64,000 nt of DNA, taken from Nocardiopsis terrae. Lineage in GTDB: Bacteria > Actinomycetota > Actinomycetes > Streptosporangiales > Streptosporangiaceae. Numbering within the stretch: position 1 is the first letter of the stretch; each line of letters begins with the position of its first letter. Both the position numbers and the translations under genes were made by a program. The stretch covers positions 784,944 to 848,943 of the forward strand of contig NZ_BMXJ01000001.1 in NCBI RefSeq assembly GCF_014651695.1. The letters are read 5' to 3'. Shown in pieces: positions 24,635-31,914 of this stretch. Under the pieces are notes generated by a model. It was not told the DNA's origin. It saw only the letters and a list, made by a program, of their open reading frames with translations, and searched no databases.

Positions 24635-25957
24635 ATGAGCGAGATCCACATGCCGCGCCTCTCCGACACCATGGAGGAAGGCGTCATCTCCACCTGGGTC
24701 AAGAAGGTGGGGGACAAGGTCGCCTCCGGTGACGTGCTGGTCGAGATCGAGACCGACAAGGCCGTCATGGAGTACGAGGCCTACGAGGACGGCTACCTCG
24801 TCAAGCAGAACGCCTCCGAGGGCGACACCGTCCCGATCGGCGAGGTCATCGGCTTCATCGCCGACTCCCCGGACGCGGTGCCCGAGGACTCCGGCACGCC
24901 CTCCGCTCCGGCTTCGGAGAAGAAGGAGGACGAGGCCGACGAGGAGAAGGAGAGCGCGGAGGAGGCTCCCGAGGGCGAGGAGAAGCCCGCCGAGTCCGGG
25001 TCCGCCGCTCCGTCGGCCCCCGCCGGCGGCGGTGACGCCCCCGCGGACCGCCCCCGTACCTCCCCGCTGGCCCGTCGGCTGGCCAAGGAGTACGGCCTGG
25101 ACATCACGAAGATCAAGGGGTCCGGGCCCAAGGGCCGGATCGTGCGCGCCGACATCGAGGCCGCCGCCAAGGAGGGTCCGGCCACCGAGTCGGCTCCGGC
25201 CGCCGAGGAGAAGCAGGACAAGCCCGCCGCCGCCAAGGCGCAGACGGCTCCGTCCTTCGACGACGGGCGCGACTCGGAGCAGGTCAAGACCAGCAACGTG
25301 CGCAAGGTGATCGCGCGCCGTCTGACCGAGAGCAAGCAGACGGTCCCGCACTTCTACCTGCGCCGGGCGATCGACGCCGAGCCGCTCAAGGCCTTCCGCG
25401 GCCAGATCAACGAGCAGCTCTCCAGCACGGGTGTGAAGGTCAGCTTCAACGACCTGATCGTGAAGGCCTGCGCCACCGCGCTCAAGCTGCACCCCGCGGT
25501 CAACACCTCCTGGGTGGACGACAACCTGGTCCAGCACAACCGGATCAACGTCGGTGTGGCGGTCGCCGTGGACGCCGGTCTGGTCGTGCCGGTGCTGCAC
25601 GACACCGACAAGGCGACCCTGTCGGAGATCTCCACGAACACGCGTGAGCTGGCGGGCAAGGCCCGGGACAACAAGCTCAAGCCGCAGGAGATGAGCGGTG
25701 GCACGTTCAGCGTGTCCAACCTGGGCATGTTCGGCGTGGACAGCTTCTCGGCGGTGATCAACCCGCCGGAGGCCGCCATCCTGGCCGTGGGCGCCATGCG
25801 CCAGGAGCCGGTGGTGGTGGACGGCGAGGTGCAGGTGCGCAACCGCATCGCGCTGGAGCTCTCGGTGGACCACCGCGCGGTCGACGGTGCCGTGGGCGCC
25901 GCCTTCCTGAAGGAACTCGCGGAGATCCTGGAAGAGCCCATGCGGATCATCCTGTAG
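24635..25957 (+). CDS. pdhC: Dihydrolipoamide acyltransferase (E2)
   Basis: The 440-residue E2 has one lipoyl domain (residues 1-78, with lipoyl-Lys42 in EIETDKAVMEYEA), then a flexible Glu/Ala/Pro linker. A peripheral-subunit-binding domain follows (RTSPLARRLAKEYGLDITKI, about 145-180), then a second Ala/Lys linker. The catalytic domain carries the CAT-type His and Asp in LSVDHRAVDGAVGAAFL. It takes the acyl group from E1 and passes it to CoA. One lipoyl domain is fewer than the two or three of some actinobacterial E2s. GAGGGAG precedes the ATG. It ends the operon, with a strong terminator 13 bases later. Confidence 0.9.
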   Translation: MSEIHMPRLSDTMEEGVISTWVKKVGDKVASGDVLVEIETDKAVMEYEAYEDGYLVKQNASEGDTVPIGEVIGFIADSPDAVPEDSGTPSAPASEKKEDEADEEKESAEEAPEGEEKPAESGSAAPSAPAGGGDAPADRPRTSPLARRLAKEYGLDITKIKGSGPKGRIVRADIEAAAKEGPATESAPAAEEKQDKPAAAKAQTAPSFDDGRDSEQVKTSNVRKVIARRLTESKQTVPHFYLRRAIDAEPLKAFRGQINEQLSSTGVKVSFNDLIVKACATALKLHPAVNTSWVDDNLVQHNRINVGVAVAVDAGLVVPVLHDTDKATLSEISTNTRELAGKARDNKLKPQEMSGGTFSVSNLGMFGVDSFSAVINPPEAAILAVGAMRQEPVVVDGEVQVRNRIALELSVDHRAVDGAVGAAFLKELAEILEEPMRIIL

Positions 25958-25970
25958 CGACTCCGTACGC

Positions 25971-26005
25971 GACGCCCCGGCCGGGTCCCTTCCGGCCGGG
26001 GCGTC
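25971..26005 (+). terminator. Terminator of pdhABC
   Basis: Fourteen-base perfect arms (25971-25984 and 25992-26005; GACGCCCCGGCCGG and its complement) flank a seven-base loop, just after the E2 stop. Confidence 0.75.
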
Positions 26006-26030
26006 CTGCGTCGGCGCGGACCGCCACAGG

Positions 26031-26051
26031 TTGTCCACAGCCTGTGGACAG
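26031..26051. promoter_or_regulatory. Paired DnaA boxes, copy 1
   Basis: TTGTCCACAG is followed, after one C, by CTGTGGACAG. The left half contains the consensus DnaA box TTGTCCACA, and the right half is its inverted partner with one end mismatch. It lies between convergent genes; the same element recurs at 33457. Confidence 0.65.
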
Positions 26052-26059
26052 AGGTTCGG

Positions 26060-26446
26060 CTAAAGGACCAGCCTGGCGAGCTGGCCGATCATCATCCCCG
26101 CGACCAGCACCGCCCCGTAGCTCGGAACGGCCCAGCCGTGCCAGCGGCGCGGGGTGCGGCGATGACGACCGCGCGGGAGCGGAGTGGGTTCGGGCTCGGG
26201 TTCGATCACACCCGCTCGCCCGGCCTCCCGTTCCTCCGATCCCCCGTGTTCCTTCGCCACGCGCATCCACCCGGGTAGGACGCCGTGCTCCAACCGGTGG
26301 GCGACCTTCGGGTTGCCCGCCATCTGCCGCAGGAGGTGCTGTTCGCGGACCTGCCGGTTCTCCCGCACCGGTGCGGGGGTCCGGGAGAACCGGTGGCCCC
26401 GGGGGGCGTCCAGGACCGACCGCACCCTCGTCTCGACCGTGGTCAC
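26060..26446 (-). CDS. Hypothetical protein with C-terminal membrane helix
   Basis: I do not recognise a family. The 128-residue protein is basic and hydrophilic for about 105 residues, with a Glu/Pro run (EPEPEPTPLP) and an Arg/His-rich stretch (RGRHRRTPRRW). It ends in one hydrophobic helix (VPSYGAVLVAGMMIGQLARL), so it may be tail-anchored. Its ATG overlaps the stop of the RsbW-like ATPase upstream by four bases (ATGA). It is therefore translationally coupled to a presumed anti-sigma-type kinase and could localise or regulate it. Function unknown. Confidence 0.65.
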   Translation of the reverse strand: MTTVETRVRSVLDAPRGHRFSRTPAPVRENRQVREQHLLRQMAGNPKVAHRLEHGVLPGWMRVAKEHGGSEEREAGRAGVIEPEPEPTPLPRGRHRRTPRRWHGWAVPSYGAVLVAGMMIGQLARLVL

Positions 26447-26907
26447 CGGTCACCACCGCCCAGCGCGAACTCGGCCCAGACGGCCGTGCCCAGGTCCGAG
26501 CAGAACGGGAAGGGCACGACCGGGTAGGTGCCCCACCTGGCGGCGAGCACGTCCACCAGCAACAGGCCCCGGCCGCGTTCGGCGCTCAGCCAGTCCCCTG
26601 CCGAGCGATCCGGGATCTCCGGCGAGGACTCGCGGGTTCCGTCGTCAACGACCACAAGGCGCAGTACGCCCGGCTGCGGGGCGAAGAGCGCCCGCAGCAC
26701 CCGGCCGTCCGGGGCTCCCGACCGGCTGTGCTCGATCGCGTTGGCCACGATCTCGCTCCCGCACAGGACGGCGGCCTCCGCCAGGTCCTCCCCGAACCCG
26801 GCCAGGTCGGCGCGCAGGTCCGCGCGGACGGTGCTCATCTGGGCGAGGTTTCCGGGATAGATCCGCGCCTGCCAGCGGGCAGGGCTCACGTGGGGCACAA
26901 TGGTCAT
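26443..26907 (-). CDS. RsbW-like ATP-binding protein (HATPase_c_2)
   Basis: This 154-residue GHKL ATPase has an N-box GSEIVANAIEHSRSG, a G1 box VVDDGTRESSP (the Asp contacts adenine) and a G2 box ERGRGLLLVDVLA. Such stand-alone domains act as anti-sigma factor serine kinases, or as regulatory ATP-binding modules that are abundant in actinomycetes. No sigma factor or anti-anti-sigma gene is adjacent. It overlaps the next gene by four bases and is a paralogue of the protein at 27204-27797. Both precede an XRE/DUF397 block, a common neighbourhood for this family. Confidence 0.8.
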   Translation of the reverse strand: MTIVPHVSPARWQARIYPGNLAQMSTVRADLRADLAGFGEDLAEAAVLCGSEIVANAIEHSRSGAPDGRVLRALFAPQPGVLRLVVVDDGTRESSPEIPDRSAGDWLSAERGRGLLLVDVLAARWGTYPVVPFPFCSDLGTAVWAEFALGGGDR

Positions 26908-27030
26908 GTCGACAACTCGCTTTCTTGATGGATGGTCTTGTCGGCCTGCTCTGGGGGTGTGGGTGCACCCGCCAGAGCTTTTCTCTTGGTTGCCCCGGCT
27001 ACGGGGCGACGGTGGTTCCGGGTGCGGGGG

Positions 27031-27162
27031 TCAGCGCGTGGCCGTGATGGTGTGCCCGCAGTGGCGGCAGGTGGCGGTGGCCGTGTTGCCGTGTCTGACC
27101 GGTGGTTGGTCCGGGACGTAGTCGTGCCCTGCGGTGCCGGGGCACGTGGTCTGGTTGTCCAC
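27031..27162 (-). CDS. 43-residue zinc-knuckle-like small protein
   Basis: This short ORF starts with GTG at 27162, with GAGG a few bases upstream. It encodes MDNQTTCPGTAGHDYVPDQP followed by 11 residues and the C-terminal CRHCGHTITATR. The CxxC plus an N-terminal Cys and nearby His residues suggest a single metal-binding knuckle. It starts 41 bases after the stop of the RsbW-like ATPase gene and lies in the same direction, so it is probably its operon partner. It is too short for most gene callers. The composition and the terminal CxxCG element look real, but there is no proof of translation. Confidence 0.55.
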   Translation of the reverse strand: MDNQTTCPGTAGHDYVPDQPPVRHGNTATATCRHCGHTITATR

Positions 27163-27203
27163 GCCGCCTCACGGGGCCTGCGGGCGGAGCGGGCCCCGCG
27201 GGC

Positions 27204-27797
27204 TCACCTCTGTTCTTCCAGGTGGTTCCAGGGGTTGTCGGTGAGGTCGTAGGCCAGGGTGAACCAGACCTTGCGGGTGATGGGGACGCCGTTGTCGCCC
27301 CACTCGGAGGCCAGGGCGTCGATCATGGCCAGACCGCGACCGGCCTCGGCGTCGGGGTCCAGCCCGCGCGGGTCGGCGCTCAGGTGCCGGGGGTGGTCGG
27401 CGTCGAAGGACCCGACAGGCTGGGTGCCCTGGTCCTGGCAGGTCAGCCGGAGCCCGTGCCGCAGGCGTTCACAGGTCAGGGAGTAGTGGCCGAACCGCTC
27501 CCCCGAGCGCGTGTGCCGGATCGCGTTACTCGCGAGTTCGCTGCCCAGCAGGGTGAAGAGGTACTGGTAGTCGGGGCTCTGGCGCTCGGCACAGGTGTGC
27601 AGGAAGGCACGGACCAGCGGCATCTGGAGGGGTCCGGCCCCGAACTCGTAGCGGCGGTGGCGGAAGGGGGCCCGGCCGGAGTCCGGGTCGAAGTAGTGCC
27701 GGTGTTTGGACTGGACGGTCGCGAGCAGCGGCAGCGTCACCTCCGGGAGTTCCAGCGTCCGCGCGTTCACGCGACCACCCCCGGGACGAGTCGCCAT
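27204..27797 (-). CDS. RsbW-like ATP-binding protein (HATPase_c_2)
   Basis: The 197-residue protein has a 55-residue N-terminal extension, then the GHKL ATPase core. The N-box is LLGSELASNAIRHTRSGER, the G1 box is CQDQGTQPVGSF, and the G2 box is AEAGRGLAMIDALASEWG. It is likely an anti-sigma-type kinase or a nucleotide-dependent regulator. The start could also be the GTG at 27770, which has a better ribosome-binding site (GGGGGTGG). It is divergent from the XRE/DUF5753 regulator at 28146 and may be regulated with it. A 43-residue CxxC protein follows it. Confidence 0.78.
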   Translation of the reverse strand: MATRPGGGRVNARTLELPEVTLPLLATVQSKHRHYFDPDSGRAPFRHRRYEFGAGPLQMPLVRAFLHTCAERQSPDYQYLFTLLGSELASNAIRHTRSGERFGHYSLTCERLRHGLRLTCQDQGTQPVGSFDADHPRHLSADPRGLDPDAEAGRGLAMIDALASEWGDNGVPITRKVWFTLAYDLTDNPWNHLEEQR

Positions 27798-28145
27798 GGC
27801 ACCGGAGCACCGGGCCCACCAGGCCGAGGCCGGGGGGTCGGATGCGGTGAGGACTCCCCTTGATCCCGTGAAACCTCCAGGCCAGAGGGGCCAGGTGCTC
27901 CGAACCGACTCTGGATGACGAACCGGCGCACACGGGAAGCCCGACGCTTCCAGGGCAGATTGCTCAAAGCACCGAAGGCCAGTGCGAAGGTCAAGCTACT
28001 TTGACCCACATCGAAATACTTCACGTGAAGGACTCCTCACAGCGAGTTCCAGACAAGGACATAGAAGCATGGGTATCGCACTTACTCAAGTGAAAACTCG
28101 AAATTTGCATGATCAGAGTCAAAGAGTGAGGGCTACACTCACAGC
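27798..28145 (+). promoter_or_regulatory. AT-rich divergent promoter region; leaderless XRE promoter
   Basis: TACACT at 28134-28139 would place the transcript start at the ATG of 28146, giving a leaderless message. CTTCACGTGAAG at 28019-28030 shares the ten-base centre of parS but lacks the outer bases. Bases 27960-28140 are unusually AT-rich for this window. No small gene is supported. Confidence 0.45.
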
Positions 28146-29036
28146 ATGGATCGTCGAACGCACTCCCCGACCGTGAGACTCCGCCGACTCGCCCGCCACC
28201 TGCGTCGTGCCCGTGAGGAGACCAACCGGTCTCTCACCGAGGCCGCGAAACTGGCGGGCTGGTCAGGGGCCAAACTCGGCCGTTTGGAGAGTGCCGAGAC
28301 CCGGCGCATCAAATCCGCCGACCTCGACAGGCTCGCTGAGCTGTACGAGGTCGAAGAGGACATGCTCGCTGAATGGCACTCCTTGGCTACTCAGGCGAAG
28401 GAGCGTGGATGGTGGGCGAAGTACAAGAAGTCAGGCGTGTTCACCGACGACCTGCCGGACTTCGAGGCTGAGGCGTCCTCGATCCGAACCTACGAGCCCC
28501 AGGTGATCCCCGGCCTGTTGCAGACACCGGAGTACGCGGAGCAGATCCTTCGGGGCGGGCAGGCCCAGGACGACGCAGAGATCAGCGCACGGGTCGACGC
28601 CCGGATTCAACGACAGGACATCCTGCACCGCCATTACCCGCCGGACTACTGGGCGATCATCGATGAAGCCGCGCTCCGGCGCGGCATCGAGGGTTTCCCA
28701 GGCGTGATGGCCGACCAGATTCGGCACCTGCTGCGGATGGCCACTCGTGCGGGCGTGACCATCCAGGTACTGCCTTACTCGGCCGGAGCGCATGCAGCGA
28801 GTACGGGATCCATCGTCATCATGGACTACGCGGAAGTTCTGGACCCTTCGATTGTCTACGTGGAGTCCTACGCCGCTAGCCTGATGATGGAGGAGGCGGA
28901 CGAGATCTCACACGTGAACGCGGTCTTCGCACACGTGTCAGCGTCGGCCCTCCCAGGCGCCGAGTCTGCCGAGTTTCTCCGTGCCCTCCTGGAAGCCCTA
29001 GAAAGTGATTCTGATGCCCGAACTCGAATTCCGTAA
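28146..29036 (+). CDS. XRE-family regulator with DUF5753 domain
   Basis: The 296-residue protein has an N-terminal XRE helix-turn-helix (SLTEAAKLAGWSGAKLGRLE, residues about 28-60) and a C-terminal DUF5753 domain. That domain begins near IRTYEPQVIPGLLQTPEYAE and includes RQDILHRHYPPDYWAIIDEA and IQVLPYSAGAHAA. Such regulators pair with DUF397 proteins in streptomycetes and relatives, where some control development or antibiotic production (BldB/WhiJ-type systems). The DUF397 gene overlaps its 3' end by 23 bases, confirming the pair. A probable -10 ends seven bases before the ATG. Confidence 0.9.
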   Translation: MDRRTHSPTVRLRRLARHLRRAREETNRSLTEAAKLAGWSGAKLGRLESAETRRIKSADLDRLAELYEVEEDMLAEWHSLATQAKERGWWAKYKKSGVFTDDLPDFEAEASSIRTYEPQVIPGLLQTPEYAEQILRGGQAQDDAEISARVDARIQRQDILHRHYPPDYWAIIDEAALRRGIEGFPGVMADQIRHLLRMATRAGVTIQVLPYSAGAHAASTGSIVIMDYAEVLDPSIVYVESYAASLMMEEADEISHVNAVFAHVSASALPGAESAEFLRALLEALESDSDARTRIP

Positions 29037-29196
29037 GAGCAGCTACAGCGGCACCGGGAACAACTGCGTCGAGGTCGCTGACATCCCCGGCGCCTCCGCT
29101 GTACGCGACACCCAGAACCGGCAAGCCGGGCACCTGCTCTTCCCGGGTGCGGAGTGGGCCGCTCTGCTCAGCACCGCCCGCACAGACCAGGTCTGA
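29014..29196 (+). CDS. DUF397 protein
   Basis: The 60-residue protein is a typical DUF397 member: LEFRKSSYSGTGNNCVEVAD at the start, then AVRDTQNRQAG and W-x-A-L-L near the end. DUF397 proteins act with their XRE partner, probably by direct contact. It overlaps the regulator gene by 23 bases in another frame. An upstream in-frame GTG at 29005 would add three residues; the ATG gives the usual N-terminus. Confidence 0.88.
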   Translation: MPELEFRKSSYSGTGNNCVEVADIPGASAVRDTQNRQAGHLLFPGAEWAALLSTARTDQV

Positions 29197-29234
29197 CCCC
29201 TCCCAGAACCGCTCGCATCAGGAACGGAGCCCCC

Positions 29235-29414
29235 GTGACACCTGAGTTCCGTAAAAGCAGCTACAGCAACCAGGCGCAGAACTGCGTGGAGGTCGCTGAC
29301 CTGCCCGGTGAGCACCTGGTCCGGGACACCCAGAACAGGGACGCCGGACACCTCGGCTTCACCGGACCGGAGTGGACCGCCGCCCTCGGCGCCATCCGCA
29401 CCGACCAGGTCTGA
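29235..29414 (+). CDS. DUF397 protein (second, tandem)
   Basis: The 59-residue tandem paralogue begins TPEFRKSSYSNQAQNCVEVA and ends WTAALGAIRTDQV, very like the first copy (both end RTDQV). GGAG lies six bases before the GTG. It arose by local duplication and probably serves the same XRE regulator, or lets two DUF397 proteins compete for it. A terminator follows at 29433. Confidence 0.87.
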   Translation: MTPEFRKSSYSNQAQNCVEVADLPGEHLVRDTQNRDAGHLGFTGPEWTAALGAIRTDQV

Positions 29415-29432
29415 GCCACCCCCACCAACTCC

Positions 29433-29462
29433 GCCCCTGGCCATCCGGCTGGCCGGGGGCGT
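29433..29462 (+). terminator. Terminator after the DUF397 pair
   Basis: Twelve-base arms (29433-29444 and 29451-29462; CGCCCCTGGCCA and a complement with one G-U) enclose a six-base loop. Confidence 0.65.
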
Positions 29463-29562
29463 CGCCGTGTATTCACCACTCCAGACGTACAACCCCTGCC
29501 AGGCTTCTTGGCCGCATCCGGTCACGCTGAACGACTGTCCCGCTCCCCAGAGTCATGTCACG

Positions 29563-29587
29563 ATAGTTGAAGAATATTCTCGACTAT
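29563..29587. promoter_or_regulatory. Imperfect palindrome before the DUF6879-XRE operon
   Basis: ATAGTTGA at the left and TCGACTAT at the right frame an AT-rich centre (AGAATATTC), with nine of twelve positions pairing, wobbles excluded. It ends 14 bases before the first start codon and is AT-rich, so it is likely operator plus promoter. A candidate binder is the XRE protein at 30361. Confidence 0.5.
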
Positions 29588-29601
29588 GAGAGCAGGCGCT
29601 G

Positions 29602-29802
29602 ATGCGGCTGACGTTCCTGGGCACTGACAGCGAGGACGGCCACTGCCCCACCCTCTACAAGACCGACCGCGGCACCATCGTGGTCCAGGGCTACAAGATC
29701 AACGACCCCGAAGCGATGGGCGACGTCCGCGACCTGGCAGAGAACGAAACCCTGGTCGAGATCCCCCGCGAACTCCTGCGGTTCGCCAACGAGGGCGAGT
29801 GA
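29602..29802 (+). CDS. Small conserved-type protein preceding DUF6879
   Basis: This 66-residue acidic protein (MRLTFLGTDSEDGHCPTLYK, later VEIPRELLRFANEGE) has no motif I can name. Its stop is three bases before the DUF6879 start, and an XRE regulator follows, so the three form an operon. In actinomycetes such a small ORF regularly accompanies DUF6879 and XRE genes. It has no membrane segment or signal peptide. Function unknown. Confidence 0.75.
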   Translation: MRLTFLGTDSEDGHCPTLYKTDRGTIVVQGYKINDPEAMGDVRDLAENETLVEIPRELLRFANEGE

Positions 29803-29805
29803 CTT

Positions 29806-30360
29806 ATGACCAGGACCATCACCAGCGACGAGTTCACCCAGCAGTTCAAGGACTTCAAGCACACGGCCTGGAAGCTGGAGGTCCGCGACCGCTACAACGT
29901 CAGCAAGGAAGCCTCGGACATCCAACACTTCCTCCGGACAGGCGACCTGGGCCGTAAGGAGAACTTCGCCCAGACCTCCAAGTGGCACCGGAACGTCACC
30001 AGCGGCACCGCGGAGGGCAAGGTCTGGCAACGCGTCCGCGTAGTCTCCGAACCCCTGAGCGACTACATCCGCTGGGAACGCGCCGTCACCCGGTTCAACA
30101 TCGAAGCGGGCGAAGACATCCGCTGGCTCCCCCGACACCACCCAGCGGTCCAGGAACTGCCGGACTTCGACTTCTGGCTGTTCGACGACTCCTGGGGGTG
30201 CCTGCTGCACTTCGATGACGACGACTCCCCAGGCAAGTCCGAGCACATCGACGACCCGGCCACCATCGCCCTCTACCGTCAGTGGCGAGACATCGCCTGG
30301 CAGCACGCGATCCCGCACAGCGAGTACGACCCCCAGAGCAGTAAGCGGTTCAATACCTAG
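29806..30360 (+). CDS. DUF6879 family protein
   Basis: The 184-residue protein reads like DUF6879: FKDFKHTAWKLEVRDRYNV near the start, W-x-R-V-R-VVSEPLSDYIRWE in the middle, then EDIRWLPR and DFWLFDDSWGCLLHFDDD. The family is soluble and of unknown role, usually encoded directly before or after XRE/DUF5753 regulators. The stop codon abuts the GTG of the next gene, so the two are coupled. Confidence 0.82.
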   Translation: MTRTITSDEFTQQFKDFKHTAWKLEVRDRYNVSKEASDIQHFLRTGDLGRKENFAQTSKWHRNVTSGTAEGKVWQRVRVVSEPLSDYIRWERAVTRFNIEAGEDIRWLPRHHPAVQELPDFDFWLFDDSWGCLLHFDDDDSPGKSEHIDDPATIALYRQWRDIAWQHAIPHSEYDPQSSKRFNT

Positions 30361-31200
30361 GTGACCTACAGCATCGAACGCGCCCGGCAGGAACTGGGCA
30401 GGCGGCTACGCGAGATACGCCGGTCAGCGGGACTGACCGGCGTACAGCTCGCGGAGCTGTTGGCATGGAGCCAGTCGAAAATCTCCAAGATCGAGACCGG
30501 CCGCCAGGCCCCAGAGGCGGCTGAGATCGCGGATTGGACCCGGGCCTGTGGCAGGGAGGACGCATCGGCCGACCTCGCCAACCGCTTGAGCGAGCTGGAA
30601 TCGATGTGGGTCGCATGGAAGGACCAGCTGCACCACGGCCACAGCGGCATTCAGGCTCGGATCGCCAGCCAGGAAAAACACGTCCGAGTCTTCCGCGGCT
30701 ACGAGCCAATGCTCATTCCCGGCCTGTTCCAGACTCCGGACTACGCACGCTCGGTACTGGAATCAGCGAGCCGCAAGAACCGGTCAACCTACGATATCGA
30801 GGACGCCGTCCAACGACGGGTTCAACGCCAGGACGTGCTCTACCGCCGCGACAAAAGCTTCCGCTACATCGTCTCCGAGGCCGCCCTACATCACAGACGC
30901 GGCGATCGAGACACCATGGCGGCCCAGATGGACCGGCTGATCACTTTGAGCAGACTTTCCAACGTCTCCTTCGGAATCATCCCCTTTGATTCCTCTCCCC
31001 CCTACCTGCCCAACCATGGGTTCTGGATTCAGGACGAAACATCCGTTGTTATAGAAACCATTTCCGCCGAGCTGACCCTCACCCATGACGTCGAGGTCGA
31101 GCAGTACCTCCATGTCTTCCAGATGGCTTCCTCAGGGGCCTGCTTCAACGACAGGGCAAGAGCCCTGCTGGGAAGGGCTGCGAAGCAGTCTAGTAGTTGA
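30361..31200 (+). CDS. XRE-family regulator with DUF5753 domain
   Basis: The 279-residue protein has an XRE helix-turn-helix (GVQLAELLAWSQSKISKIET, residues about 22-60) and a DUF5753 domain (FRGYEPMLIPGLFQTPDYAR, then RRVQRQDVLYRRDKSFRYIV). It is the second such regulator within 2.3 kb, but its partners are the 66-residue protein and DUF6879 rather than DUF397. The GTG directly follows the DUF6879 stop. It may autoregulate through the palindrome at 29563. Confidence 0.9.
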   Translation: MTYSIERARQELGRRLREIRRSAGLTGVQLAELLAWSQSKISKIETGRQAPEAAEIADWTRACGREDASADLANRLSELESMWVAWKDQLHHGHSGIQARIASQEKHVRVFRGYEPMLIPGLFQTPDYARSVLESASRKNRSTYDIEDAVQRRVQRQDVLYRRDKSFRYIVSEAALHHRRGDRDTMAAQMDRLITLSRLSNVSFGIIPFDSSPPYLPNHGFWIQDETSVVIETISAELTLTHDVEVEQYLHVFQMASSGACFNDRARALLGRAAKQSSS

Positions 31201-31301
31201 CATCCTGAGGGCCTCGGATGAAGACGTCCGGGAACATGCCAATTTATGCGGCACGCCCTCAACCACAAGACCTTCGCTCGAATATCTGAGAATTTTCGCA
31301 C

Positions 31302-31904
31302 GTGACCAGAACTACCTTCCGTAGCTTGTTCACAGGTTCAACGGGAAGGATGGGAATGGTCCTTTTCCTCAACGGCCCGGTCCAGAACGACGACTTCACG
31401 TTCCGCGATACCCCGGGCAAAGCTGTGGGGGTCCGGCTCGCCTCAGCCATGAACAACATCCTTGGCCATGGCGAGGCTCCACATCTGTGGAACACCGCCA
31501 CGCTCTCCGGCGACATCCGCTACCGCGCCCAGGATCCTTCTCAGGCTCCGCCGCGAGCCGCGTTCGAGCACGAACGCCTGAAGAACAAGTACGGCCCCGG
31601 CATGCCCCGGCCCTCATCGCTCGTCACCGATGCCGACCCCAGCGTGGCGGCGCTGGCGTTGACCATCGTCAACGAGCAGCTGGTCAACGGGGTACTACGC
31701 ATCGGCGCGGCGACCGTCCAGGAGTGCGCGGGCTGCGGTCACACGGTCGGTCTCGGTGCCACACGGTGCACCTCATGCGCGAGCGAACGTCTGCGCGCTC
31801 GCTCGGTCCGTCACCTCTCTGGATCCCGGGCGCCAATCCCAGGTGCACCGACTCGGCTTGGCCGGGAACCCCTGAGTCGATCTCTCGGCGAGGCGAGACG
31901 ATAA
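31302..31904 (+). CDS. Unrecognised protein with C-terminal zinc ribbon
   Basis: I do not recognise the family. The 200-residue frame ends with ECAGCGHTVGLGATRCTSCA, four cysteines in two CxxC pairs that should bind zinc. The middle holds an Ala-rich helical stretch (VAALALTIVNEQLVNGVLRI). The GTG at 31302 is uncertain; ATGs at 31350 and 31356, with GGGAAGG just before, may be better and give a start at MVLFLNGPVQNDDFTF. The region before it is AT-rich. It lies 101 bases after the XRE gene and may belong to that accessory operon. Confidence 0.6.
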   Translation: MTRTTFRSLFTGSTGRMGMVLFLNGPVQNDDFTFRDTPGKAVGVRLASAMNNILGHGEAPHLWNTATLSGDIRYRAQDPSQAPPRAAFEHERLKNKYGPGMPRPSSLVTDADPSVAALALTIVNEQLVNGVLRIGAATVQECAGCGHTVGLGATRCTSCASERLRARSVRHLSGSRAPIPGAPTRLGREPLSRSLGEARR

Positions 31905-31914
31905 CGTCCAGCCC

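Noticed and set aside
26908-27121. Plus-strand frames between the two ATPase genes
   Set aside because: Low-complexity Gly/Val/Arg frames; only the minus-strand 43-codon ORF has ordered cysteines and operon context.
28019-28030. Second parS site (CTTCACGTGAAG)
   Set aside because: Only the central ten bases match; the outer bases required by ParB differ.
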